This document shows, piece after piece, positions 36,659-50,100 of a stretch of 64,000 bases of DNA. A program made the translations under genes and the position numbers. The stretch comes from Nereocystis luetkeana (lineage: Eukaryota; Sar; Phaeophyceae; Laminariales; Laminariaceae). The stretch lies in NCBI GenBank assembly GCA_031213475.1, contig JARUPZ010000017.1, positions 10,619,087 through 10,683,086 on the forward strand, in the 5' to 3' direction. The notes beneath the pieces are model-generated. The model was not told where the DNA came from, ran no database searches, and saw nothing but the letters and a program-made list of their open reading frames with translations. How positions within the stretch are numbered: the first letter of the stretch is position 1; each line of letters begins with the position of its first letter.

Positions 36659-39400
36659 AGAGAACAGTTTGAGTGAAAGAACGCGCGATCGTCGACTAGG
36701 GAGGGGGGGCACATGAAGGAAAAACCAGGCGTTGATTAGGGCATTGATCGACCCTTGAGGAAGTTATCGGCGGCAGGCCGTATCGAGTCCAAAGGCCCTC
36801 CTGTTGTTCGTTCATCAGGGCAAGCTGCATAGCTGTCACCGCAACTAAAATACTCCATCGCAATCAGCACAACCAGTGGTCGCCAACGTGGTGCGACTCT
36901 AGCACTTATTGTTTGCGATTTGTCTCGCCTTTTGTTTTCAATTCCAACGATGGAAATCGACCAGCAGTGGAAATATTGAACCCTATCGGTGATAAAAACG
37001 GAGGTATTTACCGGGGGGAAGGGGGGGGGGGAGGAGGAGGGATGACACACTTTTCATCACGGGCGTGTCTAGAAGGTTGTTGTGCGTTGTAAAAGCTCCT
37101 GCGGGAGGAGCTAGAAACTAAAGGTGACGGATCGAAAATTACTGGAAGTAAAAGTGTTGATTGGGAAAATCATGAAAAACAACCAGTACCAGTGCCAGTG
37201 ACTCTTGTCTCTCTCACCGGCCGTCATTGTCGGGATGCCTCTCACGCGGCTGTCGCGGTAGAAGATTGGAAGGTCACTTGCGATATAGCTGCGGTCACCG
37301 AGCTCATTCGTTTATGTTTCACAATAAGAAGGCCACTCTAAAACACACAGCGTCGCAGGTATACGACTCTTGATAGTGGTGTGCTGGTACACAACAGACG
37401 AAGAAGCAGCAGCGGCAGCAGCGAGCAACAGCCGTCCGAGCAGAGTACAACGACAGCCGGGCAGCACCATATTAGTGTCCGCGGCAGCAGTACTGCTGGT
37501 GTTCCTGAGAGTTCACGAATAGGTTCTCCTCCTCGAGTTGAAAAAAACACCAGCAAAAATTGTAGCAAAACCCTCTATTACAACGGAATACTTCGAAGTA
37601 AACGTCTGTCAGGAGCGTTTTTTTTGGAGCCGCTTTCTTTTTCGTTCCCCCACAGTTGCCGCTTTTTCTGTGTCTAGTCAAAGCCTAGCAAGCGTGACTC
37701 ACCTTTTTTGGTTTTGCAAGAATCGGCGGGACGTCAGCTTCGGTGGTGCGGCCTCGAGCAGGGGTAGCTGGCGAACTGCCAACCCTCTTTTGTACACAAC
37801 CTATTGCTACTGTAGGGTTAGTTTAAGTCAAGTGTGGGGTGATGTTTGCAGTTCTAAAAGGGGCCTGTTCTGCATCATGGCCGACACAATAACGGTACGC
37901 ATGATCCCCGTGCCGACATCATGTCGAGTCCAGCCGGAAGGGGCAGAGGAAGGGGTTCTGACTCGATCGTGTGTCATCAGCTGCACGTGAATACCATACG
38001 ATACCCGAGGTAGAGCACCCGCTGAGACGATCATGTAACCTGCTTTTCTCCAGAACAATGAGGGCACGCGCAAAAAAGCGATGAAAATATGTCGCGTCGC
38101 TGGGCGTATTCACAGTGCGCCCTCCTCGTAGTCGAGAGAATCATTTTGTAAGTTCGTTCGAGGAGGTGTGGTATATTATCACCCTAGTGTGATAGTCTCA
38201 TATAGTGCGATACGGTAGGTGCACGAGCACGAGCGGACTGTAGCCCACGATTGATGTTGATAAGAGCTAGAGGCCACGCTTGACAATACTACGGGTATTG
38301 GGGGGAAAAAACATATGATCCGTAAAATTATGGGCCGAGAAGATAGCACGACGCGATGGCCTGTCGCCCGTCTCACGCTCCCCTCATCTGCAGGCTGCAG
38401 CGATGCTGAACAAATTGTGCGCAAACCCAACAAAAAAAAACGAGGTATCACGCCCCCAAAAGAAGCAGCAGCCCCTCCCTATACAGAAAAAATAGCGTCT
38501 GCTAGCATATCTTGCGCGTTCTATCTGAACAAGGGGGATGGAGTCGTGACAAAAACAGACCAAAAACCGATATCTACGCCCCGACAAGCAGCAGCCTCAA
38601 ATTGAATCAAGCGTGGGGACTCACTCCATGGCTGCTACCTAACGTATCTCCGCGATTTTCCTGGTACTCATCGCTCAGAGTTATCACGCAATGGGCGCTA
38701 CTTACGCCAGATGGCGACCTGCTCCCCCAAATGGCCCAGAATCAAAAGCAAAAGCGCTTTATCGTCACCGCGCCTGCAGACAGACAAAGTGCGACGTCAA
38801 GTAAACCCGAATAAAAATACTTTATTCTTATATCCTTACGTCTTGTCAACGCTACTTGCAACTACTTAGACTACTTTACTATTTACTTTGCGCGAATACC
38901 CAATCGATGCAACAAGACAACCCCCCGAATACAACGGCATAACTTGACGTACAACTTGACGTCGGTATACCGGCCAGCGGGAACCCCAAGCCCCGTACCA
39001 GGCACCATCATCACCACCGTTCCTTGCGGTAGCCTTGGGACGACCAGAGCACAAAAAACAGGCCTACAAGCACGCTCGTTCGCGGGAAATTGTCTATGAT
39101 GTACGCAGCGAAACACTCCGCGCTGATGCGTCTTAGGGCACCAAAAACACTTGGCCACACAAAGAACAAGAGGAGCGGATTCCCTGGCTCAATACACGCT
39201 GCTGCACGCAAGCACAACACACGAACAATATACAGCGAAACACAACAAAATACATACCAAGCAGCACGCCGACCTTAGGCAAACGCGAATACAGCGAACA
39301 CAGCATGCACGTACGTAGCGAAAGTACAAGGCAGCACCCCAGCGCGCTCTATCGTCTCTCTGGACTATTCGGCCATTCAATCAAAGCAGTCGGGTCTGTC

Positions 39401-39948
39401 TTCCCCACGAATCGAGAAGTTTTGGCCAGAGGACGACAACACCACCCTGAGAGCATGCACCGACTGCAGTCATCGGTAGGATAGACCCGCCACCCAAAAA
39501 CGAACTGCACGCACCGCACCGCACCGCACCGCGAAGCACCGTGCACAGAGCGGCATTCGCCACGTACAACACAAAAAAACAAGGGTATGGGCAGAAAAGA
39601 AAAAATAACGTATCAGTCGACGTCAGCACACTTGGGCATGAAACAAACCGCACCACTGCACACAACAACACTTCTTCCCCACGAATCGAGAAGTTTTGGC
39701 CAGAGGACGACAACACCACCCTGAGAGCATGCACCGACTGCAGTCATCGGTAGGATAGACCCGCCACCCAAAAACGAACTGCACGCACCGCACCGCACCG
39801 CACCGCGAAGCACCGTGCACAGAGCGGCATTCGCCACGTACAACACAAAAAAACAAGGGTATGGGCAGAAAAGAAAAAATAACGTATCAGTCGACGTCAG
39901 CACACTTGGGCATGAAACAAACCGCACCACTGCACACAACAACACATC
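39401..39948. repeat. Near-identical 274-bp tandem duplication
   Basis: 39401-39674 and 39675-39948 both run from TTCCCCACGAATCGAGAAGT to CACTGCACACAACAACAC with essentially no differences. They include a CGCACCGCACCGCACCGC run. This is recent or gene-converted, in contrast with the decayed repeats elsewhere, though an assembly artefact is possible. Confidence 0.95.
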
Positions 39949-41147
39949 ACAGGATCACAGGACATGTCTGCCGCACGGCCGGGCAGACAAAGGCAGGCGA
40001 TGACGCAACGCGCGCACCAATACTTACGGTACATATCAATGCTATTGACGTTGCGTACAAGCACTACAGCCCTTTTTTAGAGTTGCTACTCCCGAGGGGT
40101 GAACTGCTAACATGTTATGGGCCTCGTTAGCGAGCGACAGCAATAACGGAGCGAGGGAAAGCATTATGAGGTCCAGAGCCACTACTCCTTCAACTGCTAC
40201 CGCTTTAACTGCTAGCTGGTGCCGCTAGTACTGTTCCTACTGCTACTGCTTCTGTTGCTGTGTTGCTCTTAGCGCTGCTGCAGTTAGCGCTGTTGCTGTT
40301 ACCACTGCTGCAGATACCACTGCTATGCAGCTGCTGCTGCTACAACCGCCACCATAGCTGCCACTGCTGCTCTCGCTGCTGCTACTGCTGCTGCTTCTAC
40401 AGCTTCCCTCTCTACCCTCCAAGCCGGAGCCAACACAACCTCCATATAACACAGATCGACCAAAACCGCCACCTCAGTCAAGTAAATTTGGCCTCACCGT
40501 AACCGGGTGATAGAAGGCACGTTACACCTCCACTCCGCACGCCAGCCGGCGTTCAAGCCGTATCGCACTAATTTACGAAGACATCGTCACACTAAACGTG
40601 TCCGGCAAGGACTCATGATGTCAGCAAGGACTCATGAGGTCAGCAAGACGCCACGAGGCCAGCAAGAAGCCACGGCTAGTCGAAGTCGGGATGTTGCGCC
40701 GTTCAGGCTTCCGCCTTGGCGATACCAATGTCAATCGCAGTGCCCCAATGCCCTGAGACAACTGGGGATACAATGCTACCTTAAGCACCCTCAAGTTCAA
40801 GCCCAAGGCACTCTACCACCGCACTCCCCCACCTCTAGCTGCGCCACGTTTCCGGCCCGTGTCGTAGAGCTGAGCTACTTGCACGGAAGCAACGCACAAA
40901 AAGCATTGTGGAGCAAAGCGTATTCACACGGTAGACCCAAGCTAAAAACATAATAGCCCCCCTACACACGTGGACCGTCGAGCTACGCATCTTCACTTGC
41001 ACGGGAACAAAGCGGGAGGAACCAAACTGATCACCTCTTGCGACGCCAAGCTACTTGCCTGGAATAAAGCTAAGCTGCTCGCTCGCAACAAAGGAGGTAC
41101 GCTTGTAACTGAAAACCTCGGCACTGCTTCACTCCACTCACTGCCCC

Positions 41148-44100
41148 TCACGCGATGCGTTCGGTCTCGGCAAAGTTGGCGGGGTAGTCGGGTTTCCCGA
41201 CACATACTTTCTGTTTGAAGCGTCGGAGGGCGCTGTTAACAAACCGGGTTGACACGCAGAGCATGAAGGCATTCCGCTTCGCAGACCTCGGGGTTATGCT
41301 CTCGTACTTGGCGCCGGGGTGCATCTGTCGGTGGGCACAGCAGGAATGGATAGTAACACATTGTATCGTTTTAATTTGTGTTTCGTGTCGTTCCGTTTTG
41401 GGTTTCCAGCTATTAACAAACAGTGCTTGTCCGGGGTTGGCTTGGCTTATTGTGGTTTGGTTTGGATGTGTCTGGTTTGGCGGAAGTTTGGTTTGGTTTG
41501 GTTTGGTTCGGTTCGGTAAATATACTTCTGCACCTTGTGGGCCAAATGGCAAGGGCCCACTACAGGTCGAGGTACCAAGTGGGCAGTGCGGTGCGGTGCA
41601 GTGCGGTACAGTGCAGCGCGGTGCGGTTCGGTTCGGTTCGGTTCGGTTCGGTTCGGTTCGGTTCGGTTCGGTTCGGTTCGGTTTGTCTGTTGGTTTGTTT
41701 TGCCCTGTTTTATTAGGGGAATACGCGATGCCGGCAGCACAGGGTCACCCGCCCATCTTCAATGCTTGCCAGCGCGAAACGAAAAAAAACGCGAAACCAA
41801 AGCATGAACAAACGGCTCATAACGAAACCGAGCGCAACTCTAGACGACATAGCTGTAGCTTCTAGCTTCAGATTGAAGACGATACCTTGAAAGCGTGGGT
41901 TTGGACGTCCATCGGGGGAGCCTCGAGCAAAGGTGTATCGCACGACAGCTGGTCGTATCCGTCCTCCTTGCGGTACCGTCTGACAGTGCAGCGACGTGCA
42001 GTGCATTCATCCATATAGGAGAGGAGATGAGATCAACGACGAGCACATCAAGCGGCAGTGTAAACAGCAGGTCAAGAAATTAGGCATTGCAGCACGTCAT
42101 GACCAAATACTTCGGGGGGGTAAGTATTACGTAACGCATACGTAGTAATACATAGTAGTACACAGCAATACACACATAGTAATACACACAGAGTAATACA
42201 CAGTAAAGCAGAGTCATCACAAACTACGATAGACCCACCGACTATGCTATATCCCCTACTGTATGTTTACGCACCATATTTGGTTTTGATTACTACTATG
42301 GCTGAGATGTTTCCCTCTACCAGAGTGTAGGGTAGAGCACATCCGTAGGTCTAGAAGCCACAGTGCGGCTGCACACGGCTGCACTCCATCACACTGCAGT
42401 GCACTGAAATTATATTCCACTCTACCACACCCGAATCCACTCCACCAACCTCCATTCCCTTCCAATCTATTCGACAGAACACAAAACACAACACCATGCC
42501 TTCAAAACGCTAATTTTTTTTGTAATATTTCTACTTGTACACCGTAGTTGGCCAGTGCGAGTGTCAGCGTCTCTACCAGTTGTACAGCATGGTAAAACCT
42601 CGCTTCTCTGTCCTACGTACTCTATTCTCCTCATAGGTCCGCCACTCTGCACTACACCACACTAAATAAAACTTCCGTAAATAGCACTACAATCATGCTC
42701 CTATGAATATTAATACTACCGCGTGCGAATGGCGACCGGCCGTTCCTGCCAGTGCCACCACTAGTGTCAATGGCCTCGTCAACAACGTTGGCGGTTCAGC
42801 AGCAGGCTGACGGCTTACGCACCTTTTATTGAAGAGCCACGCTCCCACGCGGTACATGTGGCAGTAGTGGATGAAGAACGGCATCCGGTCGAACGACCGC
42901 ACATCCACGCTCGCGTCGTCTTGAGCTGCAAAATAACAAAAAAAAAAAAAACGAGAAAGCAATCAATCACTGAATCGACCACTCCATCAGTCTGTCAAAC
43001 AAACCAATTCGTCAATGAATCGATCGATCAATCAGTCTGTCGAACAAACCAATTCGTCAACGTATCGATCGACCAATCAGTCGAGATTGAGCAAGCGATC
43101 ATAACATTCAGCCAAACACGCAAAACAAAACAAAAAACAACAAACAAACAAATAGGCCAATCAAACAACCAACCAACCATTCGATCAAACAAACCAAGAG
43201 ACAAACAAAACAAACACACAAAGCGAACATCGCCGTCGGTCTCATTTGGTCTATCGCATCACGCCAATCACGCCACACCACTCCTCGCCCGGGAGCAACC
43301 CAATCTGACCGGACTGGTGAGTCTTGCAGCACGTATATCTCGAAAGGCGCCACGGTGGGTTTTCCTCTGCAGGGCACCGTGTTTTCGGTTGTTCCCATGT
43401 AGAGCTGTTCACGTGTTCAACATGGTCATCATGTGGACTACAGCAGTACACGTATTTAACGCCACTCTGCCCAGAACTACACCTCCCGTTTCATACTATT
43501 ACGGGGGGCCATAGTTTACAGGACTAAATATTGTTAGTAAAAATGGTTAAACATATAGGTTTTTATGTATATCATAGGTCCTGTTAACTATTGTCCCCCG
43601 TCATAGCATCAGAGTCCCGACGGGGACTACACAGCAGTAGTGGCCTAACCCTCTATATTGCCGGTCAAATCGCTTGGCACATTAGATGGGATGAATTATT
43701 CACAGTGCGGCCGTGAGCGGAATGTGCCGGTGCCGACATACAGTACTGCCGGTGTGATGGCCTGGTACATATTATACTGATATTATAGAGGCACTACATG
43801 CCGGCATCAACGAGCGACCACATCAGAGCCCAAGCGGGGGTTACTCTTTGGTCACGTTATAGTCCGAAACGGAGATAATGTCCAACACCAGAGTCCTGAC
43901 GGGTATCATGATATTAACATCGTCTGAAAAGAAAAAAAAAGAAAAAAACAATCAACACTTGTTACTATTCGAAGAAAACTATTGATAATACACTATTAAT
44001 AATACAGCTCACGCAGTATGAACATGGAAGTGGAAGTATCGCCTCCTACAGTAAAAAACACACACACAAACAATTCACACCACGACCCTCCCTCTACTAT

Positions 44101-47100
44101 GGAACGAACGTTATACCCCTCCTCCCATTGATACTGCGGCCCTCTTTTGCTGCATTAGCAAATTACAACCCGACCTCAACCCGGCGACAAAGGCAACCGA
44201 GCGTAATGAAGACACAACCAGAGTTCACACGCGGATCATATTCCCATCATATCGCAAAACGGGGGGTATGTTCCATTCTTAGCACAACTGTAGACTATCA
44301 GTAAAACGATATCGTAGATCCACTATATAATCCTTGCGGTTTTGGAGACACGCCTTAGTCCAAACCGAATACCGACAGGAAGTGACGACGTCATATGCAT
44401 ATACCATAACCTATAACATCGGTCCAAGCAGGCCAGTCTGCTGGGGGGGGGGAGGGTAGGGAGCTTTACCGCACGCCGGCAGCATGATGGCGGCACGTGG
44501 CGATACTCGCACTGCACGTCAGGCTTTTCCTATTGATAGGCAGTCGACACTCGCAACCGCACTCTGCACTTTTAGAGTGCCACACCCGAGTCCGAAACTG
44601 TCGTCAACACATAACAATGCCTATCACAATCACGATCACCAAGGCCAAACCAAATTTGGCATGCGCTTTAATGCCGGCGCCGCACGTGTTTTCCATGTGG
44701 ATGCTCCACCGCGCGTTCCAAGCCCCCACCAGAACGACCGACATTGGCCAACCGCGCGTCTCAAGGCCACAGCATCACCAACGACTCTGACATCAAAACC
44801 ATGGTCGTGTATGCAATCCTGTTCGCTGCTGTAGATGGACTGATACGTCATGGTAATGGATAATATAATGCCAGTCTATAGAGAAGGTGGAAAAACGTTT
44901 TGCTCACGCTCGATGCCGACGTCGCACACGTTCTCCATGTGGTGGTCAACCGCGTCCCACGGCTCGTAGTCCACCTGCGCGCCGAGACATAAAAAAATAA
45001 ATTAATTAATACCTGGTACCAAGAAAAAACGAGAGGAGTTTCACCCCTTTCACGACGAGATTGTTGGCTTCCGTGCTTCGGCCGACCCTCGATTATGGTC
45101 GGCGCGAGATCAGGGTGCCACAAGTGGACTGAGCCGAGAGGTGATCAGCGCTATTCACGGGCCATGACCCCACCCGCCGGTCGGGTCAGGAAATCTTAAA
45201 CATTTCACCCTGGTCGGATGGGATCGGATCGGGTCGAGTCGGATCCGATCGAGTCGGGTCAGGAGATCGTCAAAATCTCACGAGTCGCATTGGAGTCGGG
45301 TTTTATGACCCGACCCGACCCGACCCGACCCGCGAGGTTAGACTCGACCGGTGAATAGCCCTGCTATGTAGATGTATACCTGGTATGTTTAGACCCAAGT
45401 GGGATGATCGGGGTGCTATGAGGGTGTCAAGCGGCACAGGGATGCAAGTAATATACGTTGTACGTTGACCTAGGCAACATCCCGAACCATCATCTTTACC
45501 ACCTACGAGGGCATATCCCAACAAAATCGTACCAGGTACGCGCTACTGGACAAGAAAATACAAACAAATTACGCGCTGTAGGCGCGAAAAGATAATTGAC
45601 GGATACGGCAGGCTGTGTTCAGTGGGAGACACCCCGCAAAAACATCGAGTCTCTCCTTTGCAAAATAAACTACTGTTACTGAGATTATAGCTCTAACCCC
45701 AACCCTATTATTGTTACAGGACAGGACAGCTGTGACTACTGTGACAAGAAACAGCGAAACTGGTCACGGCCGAATTTCTTATTTGAGCATGGGTGCATTC
45801 TATACTGCCGGAATTTCAGTGCTGTATAAATACTCCCGCTGAATGTGAATACCAGTAGTACTTTCCTGTCAACCTCAGTCTGCCATTCATTGCTTGTTCT
45901 CGCAGTGGGTGTATTGTATCAGGTACTATGTTAATACACGTCCCGATACTTGGCAGTGATACAGCGTGATATAGCGTCCCTCGATTGCGTAAACAATTAA
46001 TCCACTCTATTGCTAGGACGAAGCAACAAGCTTTCTTCGTCAACCAGCCACTTTCATCTACTCGTAGATCTTCAAAGCCATTGGTCATCGTAGTGCAGTA
46101 CAACATAACTCGGCGTCAACCTTTTCAGCTCACAGCTAAGTCGTTTTATCGTCTCCCTCTGAATACATGTATGCCCAAATGCCTATAGTACGGGAGGGCA
46201 TAGAAATGCAGAGTAGTACATAGCAGTACATACTGCTGTAGTAATACACACTGCTGTAGTAATACATACCTGGTAGCACTACATAGTAATAGTAATACGT
46301 TGTACTTACACAGTATTGTTAATACGTACTGTAGGAATACATACCCGGTAGTAATCTGAGCCCACTATGAATACATGCATCTTTATGTTCTACGTTCACA
46401 CATGACGTTTAATTGTCAATAACTATTCACTACTGTAGTGTGTTTGCTCCCTCCTGTGGTTGAATGGAGTGGTGTCGTTCGTTTTCGGTAGCGAGGGTAT
46501 TGACGCGGTATGAGTGCCCCGATCTCGTACCAGGCAGAATAATACCATGTAACATGTACCATGTACCGCTACTGCTCTTGCAATCAATCTACTGTAAACA
46601 GACATGTGCTGCAGTAGCCCACTGTACTGTAAAACACACCTTTTCGTTCTCGACGGCGACTTTATTGAAGCGGCAGCGCCCCAACTTCGCAGGAAATAAC
46701 TACTACCACAGGTAAAAAAAAAGAGGTGCTGTGCTTGTATTCCACTGTACAGTAGTGACCTACTGTAAACGGGTATTGCTGTGACAAATCTACTGCAGTA
46801 GCCTACTGTACTGCACAACGCACCTTTTCGTTCTCGATGGCGAAGTTGTTAAGGCGGTAGTGCCTCAAGTTGAGGGTGGCCGCGGCCGTGGCGTACGCCG
46901 TTTGCTCCGCTAGCAGGGAAGGGTAAGCCTCGTACACCTGACGTACACCGCCAGGAAAACCGGTTCGTGGTTGAGCGGCGAGTGTTTCGTCACCGTAAAC
47001 GTAACCATGACCATGACCACTACATGTGCATGTGTGCCTGTTTATCTGTGTTGGCCCTACTCCGTCTCTTTTTGCCCCCCCCCCCCCCCCCCCCCTACAT

Positions 47101-50100
47101 TCGGGGTGGGTTGGCGTCTGTTGGCAACGACACTGTAAAACATGCCGCTCACTACTCGAGCTGCTGCTGTCGACGACCGGGGTATATGCCATACCGCTGT
47201 TGTTTCGTCCCTTTTCTTTTCTTTAGGCGGTCGGTCACAGCTGGTGGTCCAGTTAGATCTTTTTTGCGAGGGAATTATCGTATCACCTACCAGTAGTATT
47301 CACGGTAAGGCACTCAAGAGGCAGTTACATAGTACTCCCATTGCTGCCCTGGAAGTGGCTACACCGGAAATAAAATACACTCCTTGAAGCTGTCATCCAT
47401 ATGCATATCCGCCTCACGAGCGGTTCTCAGTATCAGGTAGCATGCAGCACACCCTTCATGCATGCGACTCGCCGGACACCTCACGGCGCTTCGCGCTTGG
47501 TGCAACCAATGTCTGCCTGGTCGGTGAAAAGCCGACATGCTCCGCCCGGCATCGTAGGGATGCGAGGGTCTATGGCCATACGACTACGGCCATGCATTAA
47601 ATCAAGTTGTTCTCTCTTTCGCCATGATTCTCTTTCTGAACCGACCTCCCTGAAAGGAGCGTGGGAAAACCAAACGAGACAAACATCATCATTGTTATCA
47701 TCACCACCGCAATGATTTAACATAAAAACAACGTTGTCTGTCACAACCACCCACTTTTCATCGCCATAACCATTGTCATCATTAACATGACGCGCAAACC
47801 CACCATCACCACCATCACCACCACCACCACCTCCATAATTATCCCTGTAGTAAGCATCATCACTGCAATCAGCATCACCACCTTGATTACCACCATCCCT
47901 ACGATCACCTTCGGAGCTTGGTCGACCCACTCCGGCAGCAGTCTCGCCCAATCGTCTTTATGCGCGAGGTAGGGTGGAATCAGATCGTAGTACCTCTTCG
48001 CCTGCCGTTTGACCAATAAAAAGCCACACAGATTGGCGAAAGGACAGAAATCAGAAGCGACACTAAACCACAGCAGTTGGTCAATAAAAAACCATACGCA
48101 CTGACAATTTAACCATGAAAGCACCTTATGGACAAAATTGTGACCGAACAATCAAAAACAACACCAAATAACAATTGGCCAATCTCAAACGACACAAAAC
48201 GGCGATTGGCTTAAACTACTCCGTCGTGACAAGAGAGCAGGCTCCAAATATGTTGGAGGGGGACAGCAAGGAAACCTAGAAACAGACAAAAAAACAAAGA
48301 GGACAAAATAATAAAACCGCTTGAATCAAAGCAAAGCGCACACGGCAAACAGATAAGTATGTCTGCAAAGCACGTGCCTGTGTGTGGGCCTGCTTGAATT
48401 TTGTTTAGTTTACACTCACTGTCTTGACGCTCACCGCTTTGTAATCTCTCGACCGAAACAACTCCAAGTACAAATCTGGTACAAATCTGGTACCAGCCGT
48501 CTAGGAGCCGCGTCAGCGCCCAGCAGTACCGGCATATAGGTAGGATCATGATGCGCCCGTGCCGCACCCCACTTGTATCAACCATTGTACTAACTCGTGA
48601 CACCAACCAACCATTGCATCATCTTCCAATCAACCATTGCCCGTAGCTGTGCTCCGTAATTTTTTATCGATTTTTTTTTAATCGCTTGAAAGTAAGACTT
48701 TTGAGTAAACTTTCGGTGCAACAAGTGATCTGATCTATTTCAGTCGACTCTGTTCCTAACCAAAGGATCGTTTGCACCGAGCAAGGGTATACAAAACAAC
48801 ACAAAACAATTTATTGCGACATTTCTTGCGTTCGAGTCTCAGCCATGGGGGGAGGGGTTACTAAAATGATGTAAAAAAGGAACGAAAACAAAAAGGTATA
48901 TTTATTTTTCAAATATATCTCAGACAAATATACCAACCCGCTAGTTTTATTTCAACTATATACTACACGGTGGTGATTGTGGCCCCGCTTCATTTTTTTT
49001 TTCGTGTACTGTACCCCTGGACAGGGGGGATTTTTCTTCAAATCTATTATGTCGGCTTACCATCGCGGCGCTCGTGGCTTACCATGGCGGTGGTGGTGGT
49101 GGCACAAGCCGACTCTTCCGGGCATATTTTACTCCTGTCCCAGTGCGTCCAGTTTGGGAGTATGAACCTTTGCCCTGCGACGCAGCACGTCATTCCAAAG
49201 CGTGTCGTAGTGTGAACTCAATTCCCTCCACCCCGAGTCAGACAGAGATAGAGATATCACGACGAAACGAATACCGTACCAAGACGAAAGCTGTACGGTA
49301 GACACATGAAAAAATCCCCCGAAAGCAGTATCGATCCTCATACAGACCGGTACTCTCGCTCTCCGCTCTACTGCTGTAGACGTTTAATTATTTACCGTCA
49401 ATATTCATGCTGTATCTCGATCTTCGCTGCCGATCTTGCAGCTCGATCTCACTCTTCAGAACAAGTCACCAGGACCTACACTCTGGATTTTGATCATCCA
49501 TTAGTACTCTTACTTCAATCTCTCCTGTTCAATTTCAATACTTTCTCGTAAACATATTTATGCTGTCTTCAACCTATATCTGCAATCCTTTCCCTCCAAT
49601 CTCGATCCACCCCCAATGCAACTTGATCTCCACTATTAAAATCGTAAGCACTCCAATTCCCCACGTATTCTCCCCTCAGTGTTCAATCTTGCATTTCATT
49701 CTCGACGCCCAATACCGATTATCAATCTCGATGCCAAATCTAGATCCTAAATCTGACATCTCAATCTCGATGCTCAACCTCGATCCTAAATCTTACATCT
49801 GTCATCTTCCATGCCCCCCTTCTTTCCAATCAACCTCGACACCCAAAACGCCTTCTTCACATCACAACCCGCCTTCCACTCTTTCTACTGTAATACTATA
49901 CTAGGATGCTTCTCACTAATGCTACTCGCCCATCACCTCACCGCACTTCCGGCTTGGTGCAAGCACCGTCTGCCTGATCGGTAAAAACCCGACGTGCTCC
50001 GTCCCGGCATTGTAGAGATGCGAGGGTGGGTTCAAGGGTCTATCTATGATCACTTGACTACGGCCATGAATGGCATGAGTACCCCACTAGGGCAGCCGTC

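Larger units (their letters stand above)
28194..41147. other. 13-kb gene-poor interval
   Basis: No exon of a known family on either strand. It contains foldback copies 4 and 5, a C-tailed element (32195-32430), CAACAGCAG-type microsatellite (29400-29660), a 34-bp direct repeat ATATCTGTCAAATACAGATC (29780-29850), tRNA-like sequences (35.3 and 36.6 kb) and a 274-bp duplication. Promoter and 5' UTR of the TIC62-like gene should lie at its left end. Confidence 0.5.
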
